Assembly (NCBI RefSeq): GCF_036850765.1
Contig: NC_089491.1
Span: forward strand, 86,398,740-86,462,739
Direction of reading: 5' to 3'
Origin: Saccopteryx bilineata
Taxonomy: Eukaryota; Chordata; Mammalia; Chiroptera; Emballonuridae
Length of the DNA stretch: 64,000 bases
Numbering within the stretch: position 1 is the stretch's first letter; every line of letters begins with the position of its first letter. Shown here in pieces: positions 11,531 through 21,663 of this stretch. The position numbers were made by a program, and so were the translations under genes. The notes beneath the pieces were generated by a model. It searched no databases and was not told where the DNA came from. It worked only from the letters and a program-made list of their open reading frames with translations.

Positions 11531-11795
11531 CAAATCTGACATTAGTTTTTCTTCTCTGTAAACTAGAGTTCTTTTGCAATTCAAGATTTTAGGTTTTCAT
11601 CTTATTGTAAAATTTTCAACATTTAGTTTAACATAATGAAGTAGAATGTCATCTTTGCGAAAATATAATAATTTATATAATGCAGTAAATACACTAATAC
11701 ACTAAAAGGTATGATTGCATCAGAATTTGTCTACAATTTCAAAATAGAACATATTAAAACACTTATTTTAATCATATATTTGTGCAAAACTTATT
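11531..11795. other. AT-rich spacer, nothing recognised
   Basis: There is no feature that I can support. Confidence 0.4.
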
Positions 11796-11799
11796 TAAA

Positions 11800-12718
11800 T
11801 TCTATTCAGGCAAAAAATTGCATTTGTAGCTCTTGTGTTTGTGTACTTGTTGAGGACAACCTCATTTGATGCTCCAACAGTAGTCTGCTCATCACTAACA
11901 GCTCCAAGATTTTTGAGAAACTTATCAAGGTGACTGTTCAGGAAGTGAATCTTAACGCTCATGTTACATCCAATGTCGTGGAAAGCCAACAGCATCCTTT
12001 GAACCAGAAGTTCCTAGTTTTCTGATTTTTTGTTGCCAAGGAAGTTCTTTGTAACTGCCACAAAGTACTGCCATGCTGCTTTCTCCTCCTTATTCATCTT
12101 CCTGGCAAATTGTTCATCATATATGAGGGTTCAAATTGGGGAGGCCCATTGAATACATCTGCTTTTATCTTCTCAAAAGATAAGACAGGAAAAGCAGAAA
12201 TAATATGTTGAAAACATTCTCTTTCTCTATTCAAAGCCTGAACAAACTGCTTCATTAAGCCAAGTTTGATGTGAAGTGAAGAAAAAATGATCCTGTCTCG
12301 ATTAACTACAGGTTTATTCACAATATTTTGCATCCCTACTTCCAGAGCTTTATGTTTCAGCCACTGCTTCTGTGTCTAGTGTTTCTCCCAAGCTCAGCTG
12401 TTCCACAAACACAAAAAGCAAAGATACTTCGTGAAACTTTTCTGTTGTCCTAGCAGGAAATTTACCATTTTAAGATCCACACAAATGATCCAGTTATGTT
12501 CCTCATACTTCAGAGAGTTGAGGGCAATTTTTATGCCATTATAATCTTCTCACAGATGAGCTGAATAAACAATTGGAACCGCTGAAAAATAGGTATTATA
12601 TGCATATGTCACACATAATGAAATATTGCACCTTTGATGATGAAGTGTGTAAGAGCCACTTATATAACAGAAGGTGTCAGGACTATTCTTATATTTATGC
12701 CTACTCAAAGAAGCCATG
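11800..12718 (-). pseudogene. Decayed copy of an uncharacterised transposon-like protein family
   Basis: On the minus strand, pieces in several frames line up in one order. Near 12.69 kb is KYKNSPDTFCY, like the CKNSPDxFCYxCG start of a protein family repeated in many invertebrate and fish genomes. Then come a piece with WIICVDLKMVNFLLGQQKSF (about 12.5 kb), SLHIKLGLMKQFVQAL (about 12.27 kb), FPVLSFEKIKADVFNGPPQ, and finally CNMSVKIHFLNSHLDKFLKNLG followed by AVSDEQ (about 11.9 kb). Several stops and frameshifts break it, and a large internal part seems missing between the N-terminal motif and the central block. It is not L1, SINE or retroviral. The function of the family is unknown to me; its multicopy nature elsewhere suggests a mobile element. 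Confidence 0.6.
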
Positions 12719-12719
12719 A

Positions 12720-13050
12720 TTCAATGTTAAAACAAAATAAGAGGGTGTTTTTATCAGATAATAATTTTTTCAATTAAAAACAATTACAATTATATAAAAG
12801 TGATGTTTGTAAAACATGAATTGCCTTGTGATTATGTTCAATCCAAGAGTCATTGCCCTTTAACTCCAATTTAAAAACCAATGCATGCCATTAACTGTAA
12901 GAAAAATAAATTTAAATTGCATAAAAACTAGAGCATGCACCAAAAAATGGATTTCAGATTTGGTATCAGCAATGCAGACATATATAGAAACAGTTCTAAA
13001 ACCTCATGCAAGAGAAAATGAAAAAAAAAATTGTTCCCCAGTGTAATCAA
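12720..13050. other. AT-rich sequence, nothing recognised
   Basis: There is no gene or nameable repeat. Confidence 0.4.
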
Positions 13051-13059
13051 TGAGTTCTA

Positions 13060-13187
13060 AAGGTAAAAGAAAAAGATTTGACTTTGGGTGGTAGGGGCAC
13101 AATGCAATATACAAATGATGTATCATAGAACTGTACACTTGAAACCAATATAATTTTATTAACTAATATTACCCCAAAATTTGGTTT
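13060..13187 (+). repeat. Ancient L1 3' UTR end
   Basis: It contains 'tttgggtggtaggggcacaa', 'gtacacttgaaacc' and 'attttattaac', the landmark order of the old mammalian L1 3' terminus before 'accccaa'. Confidence 0.6.
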
Positions 13188-13194
13188 ACTTATT

Positions 13195-13285
13195 TTTTTT
13201 CATTAGAAGTTTTATTTTTTAATTAAATTTATTGGAATGATACTGGTTAACAAAATCAAACAATTTCTCACCTCCAAGTAATGAT
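13195..13285 (-). repeat. Possible minus-strand L1 3' end
   Basis: 'aattaaatttattggaatgatactggttaacaaaat' resembles the complement of an old L1 3' end. It sits head-to-tail with the previous fragment in opposite orientation. It is short and uncertain. Confidence 0.35.
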
Positions 13286-13399
13286 GGCATGAAAGATATC
13301 CTTGATCACTGCCCTTGAAATGTCAACAAATTGAACAGCTATAATTCAATGAAGGAACCCAGCGGGGCTCACACACTTTCATGAAAGATCTATTCACCA

Positions 13400-14440
13400 A
13401 ATGGACTAAAGATGAGAAAGGTTGAGAAAGGGGGTGGAAGATAGGACACACTTGTGGTCCACTCCAGAGTGGAGAGAAACCTGGATTTTCTGGGTGTTTT
13501 ACTCTGGGATTCTGGAAAGGAAGAAACCCAGAGAGACTGGTTCTCTTTCTCTGGGTGGAACAGAAATATTGCTGAGAATTCAGAGAGATACGGAACCAAG
13601 ATGGCACCAAAATGAGATGTTACTTCCAATGTTCCCATTATCTGCCAGCAGTCCACGAATAGAGGCACAAAAATAAAAAATGCAGCCCCCCAGCCTCTAG
13701 ATCCTCTGACCCTCCCCTTGAGGGTACAGAGAGTGGCAGTGACATACTCCACAGCTAGTTCTACAGGGCCACTCTTTCCCCTGAGGAACAGAGGTACTCT
13801 GTGTCTGATCCCCTAAGCCAGGAGTCTCAAACTCAACTCAGCATGTGGGCCGCAGAGCAAGATACTAGAGAAATGAAAAATACAAGTAGGCCCCTAGGCT
13901 TACTTAATTTTATCCAAAATATTTTGAACTTTGTGGATTAGTCTGTGGGCTGCACAAAATAGTTCGGTGGGCTGCATGCGCCCCACGGGCCGCGAGTTTG
14001 AGACCCCTGCGCCTAAGCTATTGAGATGCAAGAAAGAGCACCCGGAGACCTGAGATAAACATTGCTAAAAAAATAAACCTCACAGCACTTTTCACAAATC
14101 ATTGCGACTGCAGCCCCACCTCCACCATCCTGACAGCAGCTTCTCAGTGGAAGCCAGTCTGGAAATTTTATTGAAATGAAACTTGTTGTCCAGTACCTCC
14201 TATTGGCAAAAAAATAAGAAAAGTTCTTTTAATTGAGCATTTGGTGGGGATTTTTCTTTTCTTCTAATTTTGATTTTTTTCCTCGGTTCTGTTTGGGTTT
14301 TTTTTTTGTTTGTTTTTGATCTTGATTTCTTTTGTGTTTTTTTATTTTTATTTTATCTTTTAATTTTTTTTGTATTTTTATTATTTTATTGTTGATTTTT
14401 GCTTGATTTCTTAACCATACCACTCAATAGTGCCCTCAAG
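13400..14440 (+). mobile_element. 5' UTR of an older plus-strand L1 (L1-C)
   Basis: The sequence up to 14440 leads directly into decayed L1 ORF1 and has the GC-richer, non-coding look of a bat L1 5' UTR ('ccaagatggcaccaaaatgag' near 13588; 'ccacctccaccatcctgac' near 14115). It is interrupted by a hAT MITE at 13818-14009 and ends in a T-rich stretch at 14230-14400. The exact 5' end is unclear. Confidence 0.6.
13818..14009 (+). mobile_element. Short non-autonomous hAT element (MITE)
   Basis: The ends CAGGAGTCTCAAACTC and GAGTTTGAGACCCCTG are imperfect inverted repeats of the hAT type. The flanks CCCTAAGC (13810-13817) and GCCTAAGC (14011-14018) differ at one base and are probably the 8-bp duplication, allowing a one-base shift at the right end. 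The interior has two 'gtgggc(c/t)gca' blocks in the style of rabbit-ear MITEs. It is inserted in the L1-C 5' UTR. Confidence 0.75.
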
Positions 14441-14449
14441 ATAGAGAAA

Positions 14450-15700
14450 AATGAATATAATGGCTATTCAAGAAGGAAATGTATTTCAGAAATAAAATAA
14501 AAAATCTCGAGAAAGAATTCTCAATCACATGGATATTTTTGAGTTTAGTGACAGATAATTTAACACTGAAGTTCTGAAAATACTCAATGAGTAGTGAGAA
14601 AGCACTAATAGGCAACTTAGTCAGCTCAGAAAACAAATTGAGTACCTCAACAAGGAGATTTAAACATTAAAATCAAATGAAAACCTCAATACATGAATTG
14701 AAAAATGAGCTAGAAAGTTTAGCTAATAGAGCAGTCCTGATAAAGAAAGGAATCAATTACATCAAAGACAGGCAACTCAAGATGATACAGAGGGAAGAGA
14801 GAAACTCAAGAATTTTGAATAATGAGAGAACTCTATGACAATTGTCTGACTATACCAGAAAGAGCAGTAGAAGAACATGGGGTATTTCAGAAGAAGAAGA
14901 AGAGAGAGAAGAAGATGGAGAGCCTATACAAACAAATAATTGATGAAAAATTCCGAAGCCTATGGAAAGAGTTAGCAAACAGAACACCTACTTACTTCAA
15001 CACAAACAGGCCATCTGCAAGACACATAATAAAACTATCAAAAATAAATGACAAAGAAAGAATTGTCAAGTTAGCTAGGGAAAAGGAGAACAAACATACC
15101 CTGTTTCTTCCAAAATAAGATATATCCCAAGAATAAGACCTAGAGCAATATTTTTCCAACATGGAAATATAAGTCCTCCCCTGAAAATAAGACCTAGCTC
15201 ATCTTTAGGATAAAAAATTAATATAGGACACTGTCTTATTTTCAGGGAAACAGGATAGATTGTTGTATGTAGCAATAGAGTCACAAAAAATTCTTGGTGG
15301 AATTTAGAGTTTGGCTGATTGTGCTGATATTTGTGATGACATGACTACAGTATATTAATAAATGTTGATTTCTTTGTTCAACAATAAATGTGAATTCTTG
15401 TTCATGGAAAGATAAGACATCCCCTGAAAATAAGACCTAGTGCATCTTTAGGAGCAAAAATTGACATAAGACACTGTCTTATTTTGGAGGAAACACGGTA
15501 TAAAGGAATATTCATCAGGTTATCATCAGACTTTTCAGCAGAAACTCTAAAGAAAGTGGATTCAAACATTCAAAGTACTGAAAGGAATTAGCATCTAAGA
15601 ATACTATCTCCATCAAAGTAATTTTTCAAATATGAAGAAAAAAAAACCTTATGCCAACATTCAGAAGCTGAATAAATTTATCACCAGAAAACCTCACTGT
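14450..15700 (+). pseudogene. L1-C ORF1, decayed and interrupted
   Basis: The ORF1 layout can be followed: a coiled-coil-like stretch (about 14580-14780), then 'MRELYDNC..', 'IIDEKFRSLWKELANRTP', 'RHIIKLSKINDKERIVKLAREKENK' within 14822-15098, and after the inserted MITE 'RLSSDFSAETL' sequence at 15507-15560. A full ORF1 protein is an RNA-binding trimer with coiled coil, RRM and C-terminal domain. This copy has frameshifts, stops and a 400-bp insertion in the C-terminal domain and cannot work. Confidence 0.8.
15099..15498. mobile_element. 400-bp TA-flanked MITE with CCCTGTTTC ends (Tc1/mariner-type)
   Basis: The terminal inverted repeats CCCTGTTTCTTCCAAAATAA (left) and its complement-like TTATTTTGGAGGAAACACGG (right) are flanked by TA on both sides (15097-15098 and 15499-15500), as for Tc1/mariner-class transposition. 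The motif 'aaaataagacctag' recurs three times inside, partly as internal inverted copies. There is no open frame of note. It splits L1-C ORF1, so it is younger than L1-C. Confidence 0.75.
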
Positions 15701-16059
15701 AGGAAATACTCAAGAGGGTAATCCTACCAGATACAAGGAACAAAACAAATCAAAACTAGTAAAAGCTCCAACAAGGTTACAGTATAAATAAGGATAATCT
15801 GAGACAACAAAAACATGAAAGGGGATAGAATAAAGATCTGTAGTAGCAAAGGAGGATAGAGTGTAGAAGCAAAAGACAAAGACTATTGTATATATAAAAT
15901 ATTTTTTTTCAATAACCAAACTATAACAAACAAAACTGAAAGACACAGTATTAAAAAAAAATAGAGGAAAGAATCATGGAATACCATCAAACAAAATCAA
16001 CTGACAGAAACACAAAGGAATATAAAGAACCAAAGGAGACAGAGCTACCAGAAAACAAA

Positions 16060-16254
16060 ACATTAAAAAGCTATAGGAAAATCTCAAGCACCAATAATTA
16101 CCATAAATGTGAATGAAATAAACTCACCAATAAAGAGGCACAGAGTAGCTGATTGTATCAAAAAGCAAAGCCCAACAATATGATGTCTTCAGGAGACACA
16201 TCTAAGCTGCAGGGACTAGAGTAGACTCAAAGTGAAAGGTTAGGATATGATTCT
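16060..16254 (+). pseudogene. L1-C ORF2, 5' part up to the L1-A insertion
   Basis: It matches the start of L1 ORF2 ('ccataaatgtgaatgaaataaactcaccaataaagaggcacag' covers the NVNxLxSPIKRHR block), then the QETH-like region. It is interrupted at 16254 by L1-A. Bases 16242-16254 (AGGATATGATTCT) are the left copy of the duplicated target. Confidence 0.8.
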
Positions 16255-16513
16255 TTTTTTTTTTTTATTTTATTTTATAATTTTATTTTTTTAATGGGGT
16301 GACATCAATAAATCAGGATACATATATTCAAAGATAACAAGTCCAGGTTATCTTGTCGTTCAATTATGTTGCATACCCACCACCCAAAGTCAGATTGTCC
16401 TCTGTCACCTTCTATCTTGTTTTCTTTGTGCCCCTCCCACCCCCTATCCCTCTCCCAATCCCCCCACCCCCCCGTAACCACCACACTCTTATCAATGTCT
16501 CTTAGTTTCACTA
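16255..16513 (-). other. L1-A 3' UTR with G-rich tract
   Basis: On the coding strand a G-rich polypurine block (complement of 16430-16480, many runs of four or more G) precedes a tail reading 'gatttattgatgtcacccc' and then 'attaaaaaaataaaa'. L1 3' UTRs carry such quadruplex-prone tracts. The '...tgtcaccccatt' end is shared with the chimeric retroposons at 34 and 52 kb. Confidence 0.8.
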
Positions 16514-19500
16514 TTATGTCCCACCTACGTATGGAATAATACAGTTCCTGTTTTTTTCTGATTTACTTATTTCGCTTCGTATCATGTTATCAAGATCCCA
16601 CCATTTTGCTGTAAATGTTCCGATGTCATCATTTCTTATGGCTGAGTAGTATTCCATAGTGTATATGTGCCACATCTTCTTTATCCAGTCATCTATTGAT
16701 GGGCTTTTTGGTTGTTTCCATGTCCTGGCCACTGTGAACAATGCTGCAATAAACATGGGGCTGCATGTGTCTTTACGTATCAATGTTTCTGAGTTTTGGG
16801 GATATATACCCAGTAGAGGGATTGCTGGGTCATAAGGTAGTTCTATTTTCAGTTTTTGAGGAACCATCATACTTTCTTCCATAATGGTTGTACTACTTTA
16901 CATTCCCACCAACAGTGTATGAGGGTTCCTTTTTCTCCACAGCCTCTCCAACATTTGCTATTACCTGACTTGCTAATAACAGCTAATCGAACAGGTGTGA
17001 GGTGGTATCTCATTGCCGTTTTGATTTGCATTTCTCTAATAGCTAAAGAAGATGAGCATCTTTTCATATATCTGTTGGCCATTTGTATTTCTTCCTGGGA
17101 GAAGTGTCTATTCATATCCTCTTCCCATTTTTTTATTGGATTGTTTGTTTGTTTGTTGTTGAGTTTTATGAGTTCTTTGTATATTTTGGATATTAGGCCC
17201 TTATCTGAGCTGTTGTTTGAAAATATCATTTCCCATTTAGTTGGCTTTCTGTTTATTTTGTTATCAGTTTCCCTTGCTGAGCAAAAACTTCTTAGTCTGA
17301 TGTAGTCCCATTCATTAATTTTTGCCTTCACTTCTCTTGCCATTGGAGTCAAATTCATAAAATGCTCTTTAAAACCCAGGTCCATGAGTTGAGTACCTAT
17401 GTCTTCTTCTATGTACTTAATTGTTTCAGGTCTTATGTTTAGATCTTTGATCCATTTTGAGTTAATTTTAGTACAGGGGGAGAGACTGTAGTCCAGTTTC
17501 ATTCTTTTGCATGTGGCTTTCCAGTTTTCCCAGCACCATTTATTGAAGAGGCTTTCTTTTCTCCATTGTGTGTTGTTGGCCCCTTTATCAAAAATTATTT
17601 GACTATATATATGTGGTTTTATTTCTGGACTTTCTATTCTGTTCCATTGGTCTGAGTGTCTATTTTTCTGCCAATACCATGCTGTTTTGATTGTCGTGGC
17701 CCTATAATAGAGTTTGAAGTCAGGTATTGTTATGCCCCCAGCTTCATTCTTTTTCTTTAGGATTGCTTTGGCTATTCGGGGTTTTTTATAGTTCCATATA
17801 AATCTGATGATTTTTTGCTCTATTTCTTTAAAAAATGTCATTGGAATTTTGATGGGAATTGCATTAAATTTGTATATTGCTTTGGGTAATATAGCCATCT
17901 TGATTATATTTATTCTTCCTAGCCAAGAACAAAGTATATTCTTCCATCTCATTATATCTTTTTCGATTTCCCTTAACAATGGTTTATAGTTTTCATTATA
18001 TAAGTCCTTTACATTCTTTGTTATGTTTATTCCTAAGTATTTTATTTCTTTTTGTTGCAATCGTGAAGGGGATTATTCTTTTGAGTTCCTTCTCAGTTGT
18101 TTCATTGTTGGCATATAGAAAGGCTATTGACTTCTGTATGTTAATTTTGTATCCTGCGACCTTACTGTATTGGCTTATTGTTTCTAGTAGTCTTTTTGTG
18201 GATTCTTTGGGGTTTTCGATGTATAGGATCATATCATCTGCAAAAAGTGGTACCTTTACTTCTTCTTTTCCGATATGGATGCCTTTTATTTCTTTGTCTT
18301 GTCTGATTGCTCTGGCTAGAACCTCTAGTACCACATTAAATAAGAGTGGAGAGAGTGGACAACCCTGTCTTGTTCCTGATTTAAGGGGGAAAGCCTTCAG
18401 TTTAGTGCCATTTAATATGATGTTAGCTGATGGTTTATCATATATGGCCTTTATCATGTTGAGATATTTTCCTTCTATACCCATTTTGTTGAGAGTCTTA
18501 AACATAAAATTGTGTTGTATTTTATCGAAAGCCTTTTCTGCGTCTATTGATAAGATCATGTGGTTTTTGTTCTTTGTTTTGTTGATATGGTGTATTACGT
18601 TAACCGTTTTATGTATGTTGAACCATCCTTGAGATTCTGGGATGAATCCTACTTGATCATGATGTATTATTTTTTTAATATGTTGTTGTATTCGATTTGC
18701 TAGTATTTTGTTTAGTATTTTAGCATCTGTATTCATTAGAGATATTGGTCTGTAGTTTTCTTTTTTTGTGCCATCCTTGCCTGGTTTTGGTATGAGGGTT
18801 ATGTTGGCCTCATAAAATGTGTTTGGAAGTATTGCTTCTTCTTCAATTTTTTGGAAGACTTTGAGTAGAATAGGAACCAAGTCTTCTTTGAATGTTTGAT
18901 AAAATTCGCTGGTATAGCCGTCAGGGCCTGGACTTTTATTTTTGGGGAGGTTTTTAATGGTTTTTTCTATTTCTTCTCTACTGATAGGTCTGTTTAGGCT
19001 TTCTGCTTCTTCTTGACTCAGTCTAGGAAGGTTGTATTTTTCTAGGAATTTATCCATTTCTTCTAGGTTGTTGAATTTAGTGGCATAAAGTTTTTCATAG
19101 TATTCTACAATAATTCTTTGTATATCTATGGTGTCCGTGGTGATTTCTCCTCTTTCATTTTGGATTTTGTTTATATGAGTTCTTTCTCTTTTTTCCTTGG
19201 TAAGTCTTGCCAAGGGTTTGTCAATTTTGTTGATCTTTTCAAAGAACCAGCTCCTTGTTCTATTAATTTTTTCTATAGTTTTTCTGTTCTCTAATTCATT
19301 TATTTCTGCTCTGATTTTTATTATCTCCTTTCTTCGGCTGGTTTTGGGTTGTCTTTGTTCTTCTTTTTCTAGTTCCTTAAGGTGGGAAGTTAAGTGGTTC
19401 ACTTGGGCTCTCTCTTGTTTGTTCATATATGCCTGAAGTGATATGAACTTCCCTCTTATCACTGCTTTTGCTGCATCCCATAGATTCTGATATGTCGTAT

Positions 19501-20341
19501 TGTCATTTTCATTAGTCTGTATATATCTTTTGATCTCTGCACTTATTTCTTCTTTGACCCATTCATTTTTTAAAAGTATGTTGTTTAGTTTCCACATTTT
19601 TGTGGGATTTTTTTCCTCTTTTTTGCAGTTGAATTCTAGTTTCAAGGCTTTATGATCAGAAAATATGCTTGGTACAACTTCAATTTTTCTGAATTTGCTG
19701 ATATTGTTTTTGTGGCCCAACATATGGTCAATTCTTGAGAATGATCCATGTACACTGGAGAAAAATGTATACTCAGTCACTTTGGGATGAAATGTCCTGT
19801 AGATGTCTATCATATCCAGGTGCTCTAGTGTTTTGTTTAAGGCCACTATGTCTTTGTTGATTCTCTGTTTGGATGACCGATCTAGAGCCGTCAGCGGTGT
19901 ATTGAGGTCTCCAAGTATGATTGTATTTTTGTCAGTTTTTGTTTTAAGATCAATAAGTAGCTGTCTTATATATTTTGGTGCTCCTTGGTTTGGTGCATAT
20001 ATATTAAGAATTGTTATGTCTTCTTGATTCAGTGTCCCCTTAGCCATTATGAAATGGCCATTTTTGTCTCTAAGTACTTTTCCTGTCTTGTAGTCAGCAT
20101 TATCCGATATGAGTATTGCTACACCTGCTTTTTTTTGGATGTTATTTGCTTGGAGTATTGTTTTCCAGCCTTTCACTTTGAATTTGTTTTTATCCTTGTT
20201 ACTTAGATGAGTTTCCTGTAGGCAGCATACAGTTGGATTTTCTTTTTTAATTCATTCTGCTACTCTGTGCCTTTTTATTGGTGAGTTTAATCCATTTACA
20301 TTTAGTGTAATTATTGATACTTGTGAGTTCCCTATTGCCAT
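16514..20341 (-). pseudogene. L1-A ORF2 (endonuclease / reverse transcriptase), broken
   Basis: L1 ORF2 nicks target DNA and primes reverse transcription there. The frame starts at the ATG at 20341-20339 (MAIGNSQVSIITLNVN) but meets TGA at codon 30 (20254-20252), where Trp is expected. The 726-codon frame 20176-17996 then carries the rest of the endonuclease ([16 protein letters not shown]) and the reverse transcriptase with FADD (18233-18244). A run of A near 18046-18060 shifts the frame into a 397-codon stretch (18060-16867) containing the Cys-rich [22 protein letters not shown] at 16869-16867 and a lost base near 16855 break it again; the last 60-120 codons continue to IPYVGGT at 16514. 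At least four lesions make it inactive. Confidence 0.92.
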
Positions 20342-20667
20342 TTTATATCTTGCTTTCTGTTAGTTTTGTGTCTTGTTTGATCCTTCTCTTTCGTTTTTCT
20401 ATCTTTTGTTTTTATTTGGTTGTATTCCATACATCTTTCCTCTGTTGCTATCTTTTTTATCTCATGTGCTTCTGTGGTGGTTTTTTCAATGGTGGTTACC
20501 TTTGAGTAATGAAAAGGGTCCCTACCCTGTTCATTGTAGCGAACTATTTTGTGAGTACTTTTGCACTCCATCGTCCTTTGCTACTGTTAATCTCCGTCTT
20601 CTCCCCCTCTTTCTTTTTGTTGTTGTCACAGTTTAAATTTGGTTTTATTGTGTTCTTCTTGGAGCTT
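20342..20667 (-). other. L1-A inter-ORF spacer with a small open frame
   Basis: 326 bp separate the ORF1 stop from the ORF2 start, far more than the ~60 bp in human L1. A 79-codon Lys/Thr/Glu-rich frame (20571-20332) ends ...KWQ and overlaps the ORF2 ATG by 10 bases. I do not claim it is translated. It could be a decayed extension of ORF1 or chance. Confidence 0.6.
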
Positions 20668-21663
20668 TTACTTGTGGCTCTGTTTTTTTTTGTTCTTTGT
20701 ATCTGATTGGAGAACCCCCTTTAGTAATTCCTGGAGTGGGGGTTTTCTGATGATAAATTCCCTCATCTTTTCTGTATCTGTGAATGTTTTTATTTCTCCT
20801 TCGTATTTGAAGGATAGCTTTGATGGGTATAGTATTCGTGGCTGAAAGTTCCTCTTTTTCAGGACTTTAAATATTGGGGTCCACTCTCTTCTAGCTTGTA
20901 GAGTTTCTGCTGAGAAATCTGATGATAATCTAATGGGCCTTCCTTTATATGTTGTATTCTTCTTTTCCCTGGCTGCCTTGAGAATTTTTTCTTTGCTGTT
21001 GGTTTGTGTCAATTTCATTATGATATGCCTTGGAGTAGGTTTGTTGGGGTTAAGAAAACTTGGAGTTCTGTTTGCTTCTTGAACTTGAGGCTTTAGTTCT
21101 TTCCACAGGCTTGGGAAGTTCTCATCAATTATTTTTTTAAGTATGTTCTCCATTCCATTTTCTCTCTCTTCTCCCTCTGATATACCTATTATTCTTATGT
21201 TATTCTTTTTGATGGAGTCAGATAATTCTTGTAGGGCTATCTCATTTTTTTTAATTTTTGAGTCTCTTTCTTCTTCTCTCTGTTGTGCCTCAAGTTGCTT
21301 GTCTTCTATTTCACTAATCCTCTCTTCTATCTGACCTGTTCTATTAGCTAACCTTGTTACTTCATTTTTCAGCTCGTGAATTGAGTTTTTCATCTCTGTT
21401 TGATTTGTTTTTATAGTTTCAATTTCCTTGGACATATATTCTTTGTGTTCATGGAGTTGTTTTCTGAGCTCCCTATATTGCCTTTCTGTGTTTTCTTGTA
21501 TATCTTGGAGGATTTTTAGGATTTCTATCTTGAATTCTCTGTCATTTAGCTCCAAGGTTTCCAATATATTAAATTTTTTCTCCATAGATTTTTCCTCATC
21601 TAGCTGTGTTACCTCTCTTTCTTTTGTATCCATGATATTCGATTTTCTCTTCCTTAATGGCAT
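20668..21663 (-). CDS. L1-A ORF1 protein (L1 RNA-binding protein), open
   Basis: 331 codons, close to the 338 of human ORF1p. ORF1p forms trimers, binds L1 RNA and acts as a nucleic-acid chaperone in cytoplasmic RNPs. Visible parts in order: a basic N-terminus (MPLRKRKSN), a heptad-rich coiled coil (about residues 50-150), an RRM-like domain starting around KKNNIRIIGISEGEE (about 150-250), and a C-terminal domain with [44 protein letters not shown] and RILYPSKLSF, ending in a basic ..KNKKKQSHK tail. No stop or frameshift is visible. ORF2 of the same element is dead, so any product could act only with another L1. Confidence 0.9.
   Translation of the reverse strand: MPLRKRKSNIMDTKEREVTQLDEEKSMEKKFNILETLELNDREFKIEILKILQDIQENTERQYRELRKQLHEHKEYMSKEIETIKTNQTEMKNSIHELKNEVTRLANRTGQIEERISEIEDKQLEAQQREEERDSKIKKNEIALQELSDSIKKNNIRIIGISEGEERENGMENILKKIIDENFPSLWKELKPQVQEANRTPSFLNPNKPTPRHIIMKLTQTNSKEKILKAAREKKNTTYKGRPIRLSSDFSAETLQARREWTPIFKVLKKRNFQPRILYPSKLSFKYEGEIKTFTDTEKMREFIIRKPPLQELLKGVLQSDTKNKKKQSHK

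Noticed and set aside
17979..18632. 217-codon plus-strand frame, and other hydrophobic plus-strand frames across L1-A and L1-B
   Set aside because: They are antisense shadows of L1 ORF2; the hydrophobic look comes from complementing Lys/Asn-rich codons.
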